A program made the position numbers and the translations under genes. From the NCBI RefSeq assembly GCF_051106095.1, contig NC_135783.1, positions 66,138,947 through 66,202,946 on the forward strand: a stretch of 64,000 nucleotides of DNA, given 5' to 3'. A model generated the notes under the pieces. That model was not told the DNA's origin. It saw only the letters and a list, made by a program, of their open reading frames with translations, and did no database searches. The stretch's first letter is position 1, and each line of letters starts with the position of its first letter. This DNA is from Pogona vitticeps. Taxonomy: Eukaryota; Chordata; Lepidosauria; Squamata; Agamidae. This document shows, piece after piece, positions 22,006 through 35,344 of this stretch.

Positions 22006-23109
22006 TGAGGGTAGTCTGGAGGCAAAGACCTTTGTAAGCAGCCTATATGTTTCTCTGATCCTCCTTAAATAATTGGGCAATTTCTTCCTCCAAGTCATTT
22101 CACTCCCATTAAACGAGATGTTGTTTTAAAATGTATCTTTCAAATAAACTGCACCATAACTGTTGCATATGACAAACATAATTCTACACAAAGAATCTGT
22201 TTGCAAAGTATATTGGTGATACTTAGGGCTATATTTCCAAACCTGATTCCTGCTTAACTGCCATTTTGGGGCACTGCTGGTAGCATTGCTGTGTAATTTG
22301 CACTTCCAGTCGGATGCACCGCAGCTAAGCAGCAGTGTATTTGGATAAGAAATAGTCATATTTAACTTATAGTGAACTAGAGGGTAAACAGACATATTAG
22401 GAGGAAGCCCAGGTAAATAATCACCAGCAGGAGAGGGAGGCAAAACATAGGGTTTAGTGTATTTATCCATATCTAGCATTTGCATAAGCTCAACAAATGC
22501 TGTTTGAATTCAAACAATTTGAAAATGGATTTAGGTGATCACAAAACTCTCCTATTCTGGGCAGCAGCACATTCTTATCACAAGGACAGCAGTGAAGCTG
22601 CTGAAATGATATGTACTTATTTTAAATATAACAGCTTATAGGAAAAACCCAGCTCTTGCACAGATTACAATGTTGTTGGTTTGCTTGTTTGTTTGTTTCT
22701 TAAAACCATCTTTCAGCCTTGCAGGGCACAGGGTAAGGTATGATAGGCATGGCAGTAAACAGCCTAACAACTGCAATATATGGCAACAACACAACAACAA
22801 AAACTAATAAAATTGGCTTAAAATGCAGACATTGAGAAGCAGCAAATACAGTAAAATGGACTAAACCAAAATACAAGGGGGGTGCAAAAAGGGTTTAATG
22901 AGGTGGCAGAAGGATTGCAAAGTCAGCACCAGTCGCTTCTCACTAGAAAAGGTTTTCTACATTCAGGTCTCCACAACAATGAAGCCACTGTTATCCTGAG
23001 CATGAAGCCAGGTTGCCTTAGTCTGATGAAGAATTCCAGAGGATGTGAGCACTCATCTTATCGTGTAGCTGTTTTAGTAGTCCAATAAAGATGTTGCCCA
23101 AACTAGGAG
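22006..23109. other. Unrecognised sequence with a possible repeat tail
   Basis: GATGAAGAATTCCAGAGGAT then GTGTAGCTGTTTTAGTAGTC and CAATAAAGATGTTGCCC (23020-23100) look like the end of an interspersed retroposon I have seen in reptiles but cannot name. A similar start, TTGATGAAGAATTCTGAAGG, occurs near 61300. The 119-codon minus-strand frame at 22126-22485 has no recognised similarity. Confidence 0.3.
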
Positions 23110-23665
23110 AAAGTGGATCAAGGAAAGTAATAGTAACAGTCTATTCTGCGTTGAACAGATCTCACTTGGAATATTATGTTCAGTTCTGGACACCACAGTT
23201 CCAGAAGGATATCAACAACATTGGAATGTGGTCAGAGGAGGCTGATGAGGAAAAATTCTGAAAGCCAAGCCCTCTGAGGAATGGTTGAAGGAACCTGTTG
23301 TATCTACCCTGAAGAGAAGAGAATGAACAAGTAATATGAGAGCCCCCTACAAATCTGAAGGGCCCTGAAATGAAGAATGGAACAAGCTTGTTTTCTGTAG
23401 TTCTAGAGAGTAAGACCTAAAATACTGGATTCAGATTGTGAGAAGAGAGATTTTGCCTAAACATTAGGAAGAACGTCTTGACTGTAAGAGTTGTTTGACA
23501 ATGGAATGGATTGGGAGACTGTCCTTCATTGGTGATTTTTAAACAGCCATTGGATAGCCACTTGTCAGGAATGTTTTAGCTGTAGATTTCTTGCTTTGTC
23601 AGGGGCTTGGGTTTTATAACTCTTAAGGTCCTTTTCGGAGGTACAGGTCGATGATTCTATAGCCA
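23110..23665 (+). mobile_element. CR1 LINE 3' end
   Basis: Successive blocks follow the CR1 3' consensus: GTTCAGTTCTGGACACCACA, GGAATGTGGTCAGAGGAGGC, ACCCTGAAGAGAAGAGAATG, AAACATTAGGAAGAACGTC, TGTTTGACAATGGAATGG, CCTTCATTGGTGATTTTTAA, and the final tail near TACAGGTCGATGATTCTATA. CR1 elements are reverse transcribed from this 3' end and are typically 5'-truncated. Here only about 0.55 kb remains, and reading frames are broken throughout. It is an old copy. Confidence 0.8.
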
Positions 23666-25621
23666 CTTTTTTGTATTTATACTAAAGACTGCCAGGCTCA
23701 TACTCTCATCTGCTGTTCAATCTCAGCAGATTTCATGGAGGCTGGACCAAATATTCCCTCATACTTTTATCTTCCAGGTAATTATGTTCAGTTCCTTAGA
23801 CTCAGTGAAGATCCACTGTAGTGAAGGTGAAGAATCTCCACTGTAGAAAAAAGTGTTAATCAAAATGCTGCATCAAGCTAAAAACCAGATTCAGCCTTGC
23901 AACAGAAGTTTCCTAAATAAATAAATCAGCAATTAAAGAATAACATCAAAACACAGGGGCATCGCTATTACCCATTATCTAGGAAAATTGATGGCCTTCG
24001 TATCCCTAATCATCTGCAATTAGCCATGATAGGGAATAAACAAAGTCCACTGGATTTCTAACAGAAGTTAACTCACCCTTAATAAAAGAATACATTGAAC
24101 TGAACACCCATGTTTATCTGTTGAATCCAGAGCAGAGTACGGCTTGTAGAGAGCTCAGCAGCTGGAGTAAAAAGGATGATGATGCTTTACATTCCCTGTG
24201 GCAGTGTCACAGCCATCCCAGCCTAAACTCCTATTGTGGGAAAAAATAATACCCTCAAATCTGTCCTTCAGCAGGACAAAAAGCTGGCTCGCCACTACTT
24301 CTGGAGATGATATATTATCAAGCACCAAATTGTGAGGGGAATGCACTGAATGCTTACCCAGTTACAGTCACAGTATTAGCTGTATCAGCAAGCAGTGCAC
24401 CGTGCTCAGTAGCCCACATTCCTGGCTGGGAAGGTAGAATAGAAAAAAGAGAAAAGATGTCCTTGGACAAATGTGTGTTTATTAATATTTGCATTTAAAT
24501 AGGATGGGATGCGATGGAATATCTCAGCACTATGGTTCCAACTGTCCTAGGCATTGGGCTGGGTATGACCCAATAGAGATGGCCAAGCTGGAGTGAGGGG
24601 ATGGGAAGTGGGGGAGATCTACAACCAGTCACAAAGCCAGTTCCTGCAGAAGAGTACTCGAGATAGCTGAGACTGTGCTGTGCCATGCCCCATTCTACTT
24701 CACATGCAAATGTGAATGAACACACATTCAAGAGCAACATTTCGCCCTTCTGTTTCCCTCACACAGTTAAAAAGTTAGCATGATAAAGAAGCACCATTCA
24801 GTGCACAAATGTAAGGGTTGCTGGTGGACCAGAAGCTATAGGTTGGTACCTTCACTTAGTGTCTGATAACAAATAGGAAATATTTTTCTGTCATGAGGGA
24901 GGATATATTAAGAACACAGAAGGAAATCCGGATTCTCTCTTGTGCATGAAGAAACCATATTGTTTGTGGCATAAAACATTCACATGCTTTATGTAATTCA
25001 GAAATGATGTGGTTTACTATCTTTGCCTGAAGTGCACACCTACATTTGGAGAGGATACAGTCCACATTTGTATGGCAGCATCCTGTATTATTGTAAAAAA
25101 TTTTAGAAGTATCCTTTATTTTAAAAAATCTAGCTCTAGAAGTGGCTTGTCAGTGTAAAAACAAGGATCGTGCTAGGAACTTGCAGGGGAAAATCTTCAG
25201 CACACAATTAACATTGTGGACAATACATTTCTCACCCTGTCTCTCCTCCCTCACCTCAAGGATTGCTCAGTGTTGTTTTGTTTTGTTTTTCATTAGTTCT
25301 CCCAGCGTTTACTATTTAGTAACTAGTTCAGCACCATTGCACATGCAAGCCTACACACATAGACACACAATTTTTTTCCGTCTTCTACTTCCTGAAGTCA
25401 ACTGAGTAAATCTTTATAATTTTGTGCATCATGTACAGTAGAGGTGGGTAACATGTGACCTGAGGGCCACTTGTGACTCCCAGTGCCTGATTTCCTCAGG
25501 CCTTGCCTTACCTCTTTAAATATAGATTGAAAAATCTTTGTTTGAAAAAAAACCTTGGGCCCTTTAGGGCGTGGAGGGTAATCTTGACATGGTTTGAAGC
25601 ACCTCTGGAGCCCCTATAACA
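23666..25621. other. Unrecognised sequence with a possible hAT end
   Basis: Around 25438, AGAGGTGGGTAACATGTGAC resembles the terminal part of common lizard hAT elements (CAGAGGTGGGCAAC), but no partner end was found. The remainder shows no recognised feature. Confidence 0.3.
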
Positions 25622-26486
25622 TTGTTATCATTGTTTAGTCATTTACTCGTGTCCGACTCTTCGTGACCCCATGGACCAGAGCATGACAGGCACTCCTGTC
25701 TTCCACTGCCTCCCGTAGTTGTGTCAAATTCATCTTGGTTGCTTCGATGACACTGTCCAGCCATCTTGTCCTCTGTCATCCCCTTCTCCTCTTGCCGTCA
25801 CGTCTTCCTAACATCAAGGTTTTTTCCAAGGAGTCTTCTCTTCTCATGAGACGGCCAAAGTACTGGAGCCTCAGCTTCAGGATCTGTCCTTCCAGGGAGC
25901 ACTCAGGCTTGATTTCCTTTAGCATGGATAGGTTTGTTCTCCTTGGAGTCCAGGGGACTCTCAAGAGCCTCCTCCAGCACCACAATTCAAAGGCATCAAT
26001 TCTTCAGCAGTCTGCTTTCTTTATGGTCCAGCTCTCACCTCCATACATTACAGTACTCCTTTCCCAATTTTGAACCAATCAGTTGTTCCATAGGCAGTTC
26101 TAACTGTTGCTTCCTGTCCCACATATAGGTTTCTCAGGAGATGGATAAGGTGGTCAGGCACTCCCATTTCTTTAAGAACTTGCCATAGTTTGCTGTTGTC
26201 ACACAGTCAAAGGCTTTTGCACAGTCAATGAAGCAGAAGTAGATATTTTTCTGGAACTTTCTGGCTTTCTCCATAATCCAGCGCATATTAGCAATTTGGT
26301 CCCTAGTTCCTCTGCCTCTTCGAAATCCAGCTTGTACTTCTGTGATTTCTCGGTCCACATACTGCTGAAGCCTACCTTGTAGGATTTTGAGCATAACCTT
26401 GCTAGCCTGTGAAATGAGTGCAATTGTACAGTAGTTGGAGCATTCTTTGGCAATGCCTTTCTTTGGGATTGGGATGTAGACGGACT
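25622..26486 (-). mobile_element. BovB (RTE) LINE, 5'-truncated and internally deleted
   Basis: On the minus strand the frame ending at 26134 contains KILQGRLQQYVDREI, VQAGFRRGRGTRDQIANMRW, IMEKARKFQKNIYFCFIDCA and KAFDCV, the fingers and palm of the BovB reverse transcriptase. The frame ending at 25776 gives WCWRRLLRVPWTPRRTN, ILKLRLQYFGRLMRRED, the ORF end. The 3' tail at the left reads GAGTCGGACACGAGTAAATG. The junction near 26053 joins GGGAAAGGAGTAC directly to TGTAATGTATGG, removing about 450 bp that would carry the YADD active site. A target duplication is not clear (CTATAA on both sides at best). Confidence 0.85.
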
Positions 26487-29400
26487 ATAATTTAGCTACT
26501 AGAAAATACAAGGCAGCTTTTTCAGTTAACCCTCCTTTTTTAAAGTAAGCCCATTTTCCAGTTCACAAAAATCCAATGGACCCATCTTTATACCACAGAA
26601 TCACTTCATTAATTAAAAAAGAAAGAAAGATTAAGTAGGCAAATTAGCCTTATTGGCCATGCTCCTCCCCCTTTAATTCTATTTCTCTGTGTGTACAGCT
26701 TCTGGGCTGCTGGCAAATTTGAAAAATGGCCCTCAGCTCCCCTGGAATTGCCCTATGATATAGAATGATGACAATATGATGACCTGCCACATTTTGTTAT
26801 GTAACGGCATCTCAAAGCTAGTTCGGACAAGGATGGAGTATTTGTGTATTTACTCTGACTGAGAAGACACCTTATCTGCAGTTCATGGCATCCCATACTA
26901 CTCAACCTCTGACTGAGTGTTTTTAATCTGATGTGACTTTAGGAGTTCTTTCTATCCCTAGCCACGAAAGCAGCTAGACCAACACCACAGTCATCAGTCA
27001 AAGAACTGGCCTCCTACCACAGGTAGAAACAAAAGGTTCATTAATATGTTTACAGGCATTCTGCTCTTATATTTATCATATATGACAAGTTGTTCAAAGA
27101 TAAAAATCACAATTTAAAATGGGAGATAAGGAGAAACACCAAGTGTCCCAAGTTACTATTGGCATTTGGAAAGGTCACAGATGAATAATCCATAGAAAAG
27201 AGGGCTGAAAGGAGATGGCATGTGAAACCAGCCGTGGTGCCCATGGCCCATGGGGACTGGGAAGGAAAAAAAACACATTAATAAATATGATGAAAAGACT
27301 GCATCCCACCTAGACTACTTCCGTGTTCCATTTATAGTACATGCATCATATGTACCAGCTGTGGCAACCACTGCTCAAAAGTCAGAGAACATTTCTAGGG
27401 CAGTGGTACTCAAACACTGGAACATGTGCCACCAATAGATGGACTCAAACTGATTTCCATCATTGAGGGAATAGGTATGTACATAGTTGGTTGTTACTGT
27501 TGCTGGTACCAGTTCAATTATGCTAATTGGGACTGTGGGTTAAAAACAAAAACACAAATGTATTTTTAGTGTATGAAAACATGGATATGTACACTGTGTG
27601 AGCAGTCACGTAGGCCTTTCTGAATTAAAATCCAGCTTTGTGCTAATGATAGTACAGGGGCCCAGACGAAATAAGAAGTGGCATGAGATCTGTTTGACCT
27701 TTTGCTCTGAAAGTTGCTGAAAGGCTAGCCTTTCCAGGTCACTTCAATTGTACCTAAGAGGGGAGTTTCAAAGGGAGGTTAGAAAGGCTATCACCCAGGA
27801 GCTAACACACACACTGTTTGCTGTGGAAAGAAATCAAACTTCTAAGAAATGTAGATGTTTCCTGGTCTTTGGTGGCCTTTCTAAGGACATAATCCTAAAA
27901 GCACATCTCAGAATAGTCTTGTTCACTGAGATGAAGATCTACAGTCTGCCTTCTCTGATTTTTGACTATTGAAAAATAGCTGCAACTCTCAATAAGAAAA
28001 ATGAGCTTATTAATAAATTTAAAAATCCAGATTTCCATGCTTCCCTTTGACTTACATTGGGAAATTAAAGTGGTTGTCACTTTTTTTTTCATCAGTCTGA
28101 ATGGAAACTGCAGACTCAGTGGCCACTCAGAGAGATTTATTTCTGCCAGATTCCAAACGAATAAATCCAATGCTTTCTGTTCTGAATGGTTATAATTATT
28201 GTTCTTTTAAAATAATTTTTGTTTGTTTGTTCTTTACATACTAAATTTGGGTCTTCTTGAGTTAGTGATTCTTATCAAGTTTAATACAGATCAATCCTAG
28301 GATTTTTGTTCTTTAACAGGTACTTTAACATGTTTGAAGTTTCATAATCTGTGTGCTGTTTTTCTGCACTATGGTACTGTCTATGATTTATGTGTGGTGC
28401 TTGTGCACTTAAACCTAATCCAAAACACACACTTAATAGCACAGAACTAGGGCTGACATGTGTGGCAGATATAAGGGAATAAGGGAAGTTCCACATCCTA
28501 ATAAACATGCTACTGTAATAACACTGAGATCAATACACAGACTCACTCAAATAAGCAACACATACAGAGTAAGGAAGCAGGCAAATGGACTGGCAAAGAA
28601 TCAAGAATGGTGGATTGAAGGTTGAGAATTGATACGATGAATGAAGGAGAAGCACAAGCTACAGTAAACACAAAAATACACCAAAACCAGGACAAGACCA
28701 AAAACTGTAAGCAGAGTACAGAAGCCGAGACATCTGTCCTTCCCAGACTGGAAGCCAAAGGAATGGACTGGGAGTGCAGGGTAGAACATTTGTCACTTCC
28801 TAGGACACTAAGATTTGCAAACAATAAATGGGTTACTGCTCAAATAATAAACTGGTAAATGAGAAAGGCAAACACAGGATTAGGTTAGGCTACCCTGATG
28901 AAAAAGAGAAAAAATTGTAAATGATGAGTCAGAGACTCAAAGCAATCCAGGCAGTCAACAACTGTCAGGACACTTGTAGCTTTCAATGACATCATACAAT
29001 CTCTCCTTTCAAATCCATCCCTGCAAGCACTGTGAGGGGGAGATGTTGATGAGAGCCTTGTCTGAGCTGGCAAGCTAGAGTTGTTGATGAGGAAAGTCAG
29101 CTCCTCTCTTTCTTCCCATCATACTCTTTGGTGTTATTTATATGATACTGTTTTGTAACATTTTGAAGACACACTGAATCACCAAAATGGTCCAAAGCAA
29201 TTCAGACTGACCCAGATCCAACTTGGATCTGATATGGACTGATCGGATTCAGTTTTGAATTTTTTTAAGACATTCTGAATTGGCCCTATTTGATTACATC
29301 TCCAAATCAGTTCCAAAACTCTATGTACAAACTACTTAATGATGGCATTTGCTACTGAGCTCTTCCCAAAAACTGATTGACACTTGCAGTCTCCAACCAT

Positions 29401-30844
29401 CGTTGTGATGATACTGGCCTGCTTTCATATGGAAGAAATAGCATGTAAGCAGGAAGAATCTTCAGACTTCATTGTATAAATCTCCTGCCATCGCAGTTTT
29501 CCTGTTTGGAGTTGCCACAATTGTGGGTGTTTTAACAATTCTACAGGGTGGTACATGTTGGCTTCTGTACATGTTCCCACCTGTGTGAACAAGATGTTAA
29601 AGGAAAGCTTCCTGGACACAAGGTAGAAGTAAGATGCTGAAATACCTAACTATATGGTGACTCGAAGTAAATTAATTCAAGAATCTCATTCTTGGGAGTT
29701 TGTGAGAGTTGTGAAAAATAATTGATTTAGAGCATTGCAACCATCAACAACTACAACTGTGTGATCATTCTGCAGACCCACATTTCCTGCTGAGTTACAA
29801 TTTACATCAACAAACTAATTAGATTCTTTTCTGCCAATGTTAACAAGTTTATCTATTAATTTATGTGAGTCTTTAAAAACTGCTAAATGGAGAGAAATGC
29901 AGTGTGTAAACACTGATTTGACTTTCAAGAAGTGTAATGCCTGCTGCTCACTCAGATTTATAGTCAACAAAGGAGAAGAAAACCTTTATATTGTCCTTGT
30001 GGCTTATCTGCTCTGAGTAGTGGGAAGTGTCAGTGGCAGGTGGCCAGGGCAGCTCATGGACAGAGCAGGAGAGCTCCTCACCCCACAATTTCATGGGACT
30101 GCTCCCTCTACTCAAGCCTCAAGCCATATATGAGAGGCAGTTTAACAATACCATTTCTGTTGAAGCACAGCATTTCCAGAAGTGTATTTACAGCAGGACT
30201 GTTCGTGTGTTACACCTCCATCTATGCAGTGTATTCATTAAGGGAGAGTGGGAGTCCCACTCCCAACATTGTGTTTTCTCTGAACCTGCCCTGTGAGTGT
30301 CTGTATTCACTGGAAAGGAGCACCTAAGGGTACAGATCCTCCAGCACCTGGAAGCCCCTGCAAGTTTGGTGTAGGGAACTCAGAATCTGAATTTTGTTAT
30401 ATTTCTCCCAATTCAACCTGCATTGTCTTCCCGTCCTTGTTTTGTATCAGTTTTTAAGACTCAAGGACGGGGTTGGGAATCAGCATTTTAATGTACGTTT
30501 TCCTTATTAAGAATCAAGAGTACTGGCCTGAGAATACTGTGGCGGGGGGAGGGGAGATCAATACATTCATTTTAGAGGTTGCGTAGTTTCTTCACCTAAA
30601 CTGCTTTTCAACTTAGGGGTTCAATAAAAGACAGTCCGTAGGACTGGAATAAAATTCTTGCCTTGTGCCTTTAAAGGTTTTGGTCTGTTAGGATTTGAAA
30701 ATTTAGACATCATGTATAAGCACATGAGGTTCAAAGCTGGCGACATCAAAGGAATGAATGATGAAAAGTAAGGTAATTTTCCTGGAAACAAATAACCATG
30801 GTTTTACTGCCTTGCAAATGTGATTAAGTATTTGTAAACACAAT
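26487..30844. other. 4.4 kb of unrecognised non-coding sequence
   Basis: No gene and no repeat end I can defend. The part around 29690-29960 is rich in ATTA-type cores and free of visible repeat decay, so it could be regulatory, but this cannot be judged without comparison. Small frames such as 30027-30296 (89 codons) show no known motif. Confidence 0.35.
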
Positions 30845-30881
30845 GCCCCAAATCCTGTTGTTTAATGTAGTAAATAGTACT

Positions 30882-31223
30882 AAGGTAAAGGTAAAGGTTC
30901 CCCTTGACATTTTTAGTCCAGTCGCGTCCGACTCTAGGGGGCGGTGCTCATCCTGTTTTCAAGCCGTAGAGCCAGCGCTTGTCTGAAGACAGTTTCTGTT
31001 GCTACGTGGCCAGCATGACTAGAGAACGCCATTCTACCTTCCCACTGAAGTGGTACCTATTTATCTACTCACATTTGCATGCTTTCGAACTGCTAGGTTG
31101 GCGAGGAGCTTGGACAAAGTGATGGGAGCTCACTCCATCCTGTGGATTCAATCTTATGACTGCTGGTCTTCTGACCCTGCAGCACAGGCTTCTGCGGTTT
31201 AGCCCGCAGCACCAGTGAACCCC
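30882..31223 (-). mobile_element. Sauria SINE
   Basis: The plus-strand start AAGGTAAAGGTAAAGGTTCC is the reverse complement of the 3' end. AGTCCAGTCGCGTCCGACTC is the BovB-like tail domain. TTTATCTACTCACATTTGCA and TGCTTTCGAACTGCTAGGTT are body blocks. GATTCAATCTTATGACTGCT through GCGGTTTAGCCCGCAGCACC is the inverted tRNA-derived head with its internal promoter. It is nearly full length for this family (about 340 bp). It sits inside an older MITE; a target duplication is not clear. Confidence 0.85.
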
Positions 31224-31256
31224 TTCATAAGTTCCATTTATCTAAATTATCCTATG

Positions 31257-31295
31257 TTAACTGTGACTTCCTTAAGCATAGTAAGTCACAGTTAA
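31257..31295. repeat. Perfect 13-bp inverted repeat
   Basis: TTAACTGTGACTT (31257-31269) and AAGTCACAGTTAA (31283-31295) pair around a 13-bp loop. It lies inside the GGCCA-type MITE, so it is probably part of that element. Confidence 0.8.
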
Positions 31296-31408
31296 AGTAG
31301 GCCCATATGAACTAATAGAACTTATGGAGGAGTTTACTCCCTAAATCTCCACTGATGTGAAATGCCTACAGTATTGCAATTTATTGTGCTAAGCAACAGG
31401 ACTTTGGT

Positions 31409-33170
31409 CAATACTTTGGAAAACACTTATCTTCCTTCTTCGGTTTTGTAGGGAAAAAATACTAAGAGAAACCAAGAAAACACTTGTTATACTGTTTTCT
31501 TCTATTACTACTCAGGCCAAAAAAAGTTCTTTATATCAGAGTTTGCAAGCAATCATTAACGATGCATTTGAATTCTTTCAGTGAACGTAAGATTCCCAAA
31601 CACACACCAATGAAAGGTTAATGTATGCAGAACATAAAGGAAGACTCTGATGCAATCTAAACTATATTCTAATGACTACTGGAAACAAGAATAAATCACA
31701 GCAAAAGATTATTTTTCATGTGTTAAATATAATTAAAATGATTAGTTGATACATAAACAAGCGACTGACAGCTTGACAATTTTATGGCCCAAAGATGGAT
31801 TGGGGAAAAAATACTTCTTTACCAGGATGGATGAATGTCAGTTCCCTCACTTTTATCACAAAAGAAAACACGGCTGTGAAATGGAACCCATGGCTTGCCA
31901 ATGCAGATGAAGGTGAGGGAAACAACGACTTAGTTCTCAATGCACATTTATGAGAACTGTGGTTGTCTTTGAGTGCTAAGTATGGGCAGCTTATGGACAG
32001 AGCTGGGGGGGGCGGCATCTCCACACACACCCCACTCAGTTGCAAGCTTCCTTGTAGTTTTAAGGGACTGATTGATGCATGGCATTACAGATCCCAGTCA
32101 CTGAGCTCAGCAGCATGGGATCCTCCCCTACAAACTCATGGCTGCTCTGGGGGGAAATAAGGCCTGGAACTTGAAAACAGGATTTTCCCCGATATTAGGA
32201 TACTCTTTCCTTCAAAATCATTCAGTCCTTTACTTTTAAAACAAAAACATAATGCACAGTCATTAACCTTACATAGATTTGAAGTAAAACATTACATTAC
32301 GTGCTGTGTTACTCATTACATTTTTCACTCATTCTACTTAACTGAAACATACAATCTGGAAATCAATAGGAATTCTTATATTCCTTTGCTTTCAGTTCTA
32401 AAAAATTGTTTCTTAAATTTGTCTATGTTGTTTTGTGCAGGATTAATCATCAGACTCTTATGGCTATTATTTTCAGGACGATTACTAAAGAAAACCTCCC
32501 AAGTCTCATGTGATAGTGAAGGGCTCACAAGATTGAAGCCCTAAGATTTTCTGAGTAGATGGGACTATGATCCCAGCTTTCTATCTTCCCTGTTTCCTCT
32601 GAGATTAGCTATCATCCCCACAGTACCTAGAAGATTAAGATTGCTGCACATGGTCACAGTTATAATGCAAATTATTAGCAGGTTGTTTGGTCTTGGGTGG
32701 GCAATCAAGTGCCAATAACCTTACAAAAGGTCTGTTTCTCAATGATCCATCTGCCTGTGTTTTTGCACTCTCCAGTGTGGGGAGGTAGTTTTAGCAGCTG
32801 TTATGAAGAGCATCTGAACTTCCAAATTTACTGTTTTAGTCAGCCAGCCTCTGTGGACAGAGCTTACATTCTTGTATTACCACATTCTTATCAAAGCTGC
32901 TCTAAAATAAAGTATTACAAGTGACAGTGTTACTTTTAGTGGTAGCAAAGTGTTGATGAAGAAAAGCAACAATAACAACATGAAATTCATTATCACTCGC
33001 CTTACTTATACAAGGTAGCCAGAGGGTTTCCCCCCTTGCTTTTTAACTTCATTTTAAAGTCCTATGAGCAGTGCAGGACTCTGAGTGCTAAGGGCTACAT
33101 GGCCCATTCTGCCACAATGCCCCCCCCCACAAAAAGTGCTGTTACTCTCTTACTTCAGAATAAGAGCACC
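31409..33170. other. Unrecognised non-coding sequence
   Basis: No recognised gene or repeat. There is a run of C near 33121-33128. Confidence 0.3.
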
Positions 33171-33360
33171 TCATAAGAACAATCTGCTAGATTAGACCAC
33201 TCTAGGCTAGCATCTTGTTTCCCATGGTGGGCAACCAGATGCCCACAGAAAGGCCACTAGCAGGGCATGAGTTGTTACCTCTTTCTTGTTGCTGTTCTCA
33301 GCAGCTGGTATGTGTGGTGAGCATTGCTGGATCTGATCCTGGAGGTGGCACACAACCTTC
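33171..33360 (-). mobile_element. CR1 LINE 3' end fragment
   Basis: CTCATAAGAACAATCTGCTA, GATTAGACCACTCTAGGCTA, GCATCTTGTTTCCCATGGTG and GGCAACCAGATGCCCACAGA are the reverse complement of the extreme 3' region of a CR1 subfamily, usually of the form GATGCTGGACTAGATGGGCC..TGATCCAGC. Only untranslated sequence remains. Confidence 0.6.
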
Positions 33361-35344
33361 AAGACAAGTAGCCACTGACCAGTTTCAGACCATGCAAGGG
33401 GAACAAGTGCCATCGCCATGTAAAAGCGAAACAACCTCCCATGTTATCCTTCCTGTTTATGCCTGCATTTCTAAACAGGGTCATTTTTTCTCCTTCTGTC
33501 TTAAACTAGGATTTTGAAAGTGTTAAGGTATAGAAGGGAATGTGTGAAAAATGTTTTTCATGGCTGTTGGTGTCTTAGCACTCTCTACCACTAGAGGACT
33601 CTCAGTCTAAAGAAAGAAACTTTTTATGGCTCATCATAGTTCATTAGGAGTGCTAGCAGGAAGACTTGATGCTTTATTGCATTCTAGAGCAGTTATCTAG
33701 CTAGTTATGGAATGGAAGACAGCATTTTGGCATTTATTGGTGCCCTGTGACACCTAAATTATCATAAGGTCAGTGCATTTGTTGAACCTTAGCAGTACTT
33801 AAGCACTTTTCATCTCATTTCTGGCCATTCAGACTAAGCAATTTGGAAAGATTAAAAAAAATAAAAAATAAAATGGAATAGAATGAAAACAACAGCAGGA
33901 CGGTCAAGTGAAGGTAAAATGATAATGGATCATATATGTTTCTTTAAAAGAGAGAGAGAGAGAGAGAATGAAACAAAAGAAAGAAAGAAAACCTGTGAAG
34001 AAAAAGTGAGCCTGGTTTAATCAAATGCTTTGCTACTGTGTCAGGAGCTGACAGGAGATTACTCCAAGCAAACAGCAAGCAATGTAACTGTCCAGGGAGA
34101 AAAAGTCAATAGAAACCTGTTGACAAGACAATGCTGTATCTATAGGTAAAAGCAGGCAAGGGTAGAAACATAAGATTTACAATGATCTAACCATCTGCCA
34201 TTTCTTTATTTAATTTAAAAGCAGTTTGGAATACAGATAGGCAGCTTGATGACTGAAGGGCCACCAGAAGTGTATCGGCACTTTCCGCAAGCCGCAGTGA
34301 AACTACATTGGTGTCAGTTCAACATGGGGACATTTTAAGAAGAGATATAGGCCCAGATAGCATTTCTGGCTTCAAGAATCTGTTCTCAGTGAGGGTCCTG
34401 ATTCAGCCTGGAAATTTGCAAGGGAACTCTAAATAGCTGTCTGTCGTGTCCCTCCTGGCAGAGGGCCCATGGTCCAGTCGAACACTTCTCCTGCAGGGCA
34501 AGGGGAAATCTAATGTGGGGGAAATAATATGGGAGGGGCAGGTGGCATCTACTTTCTCATGGGGCAACAGCTGCCATTGCAAAGGAAGGAAATCTGGAAA
34601 TAGAAAACTGGATTCCGTACCTTCCCATATCAGTGGTGACTGAGTGAAAATAAGCATCCCCGGAGACACAAAACTTTCACAGAGACCATTATTCATGCTA
34701 CATCAAAGCGCAATTGCTGCAGCTTCCTGGCTGTCTCTTTCTGTTTATTTATGGTGCATTACACGTATTTAATGCTATTCTTGCAAGACATTTCAGCTGC
34801 CACCATTCACTGTTTGGGTGGCAACCAAAAGGGAAAGAAACAGGTATAATAAGAAAGCAAAGAGGGTGTTTTTTTTTTAAATGACTTAACTGCACAAAGT
34901 GCTGTCTCTTCTCTGAATGAAAGACTAAGCTAAACCATTTCGGGCTGCATCATTTTGTGGTCCACACCACTTCCTCTCTCCCAGACTACTTTTGTTTTTC
35001 GAGTAGGATGGAGAGAGGAAAAACATAATGCAACTGATCTATGGCTGAACTTTTAAACCTGCACAGCTTGACTGAATCCATTATATCATCTGGTTTGTTC
35101 TTAGCTATCATGGTGCAGTTCTATTTTTAGAGGGCCTTTCCCAGAGTATGTTAAATGGCTTTTCACAGGTCATCCTTTAATCTATGTTTTAGCCCAGGGT
35201 TGATTTAGATGAAGGCCTCTGTCTTCTTTTGAGTTTTTTATGGTTTGATCAGCCATATAAGTGGTATGCTTCCATTCAGATATACAAGGGTCAACAAGGT
35301 TGGAAATAGGGATGGGAAGAGGTAGATCAACATTAATAATGATA
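33361..35344. other. Mostly unrecognised; (AG)9 at 33949-33966
   Basis: A pure AG run of 18 bp, followed by A-rich purine sequence, is the only repeat. The segment 34190-34830 is free of recognisable repeats and could be old single-copy, possibly constrained sequence. No coding evidence. Confidence 0.35.

Larger units (their letters stand above)
30845..31408. mobile_element. GGCCA-type MITE split by a Sauria SINE
   Basis: The left end is near GCCCCAAATCCTGTTGTTTA (30845). The right end, reverse complemented, reads CCAAAGTCCTGTTGCTTAG (31389-31407). These are the same terminal motif, inverted. The middle is occupied by the SINE at 30882-31223, so the MITE itself is about 220 bp, the same size as 19372-19592. 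The part right of the SINE (GTAGGCCCATATGAACTAAT, GGAACTTATGGAGGAGTT) also matches 36880-36940 in another copy. Confidence 0.5.

Noticed and set aside
22126-22485. 119-codon minus-strand open frame
   Set aside because: No family recognised, no repeat similarity and no supporting context. Best treated as chance.
27410-27460. hAT MITE end (CAGTGGTACTCAAAC)
   Set aside because: Only one end-like phrase, no partner end and no target duplication.
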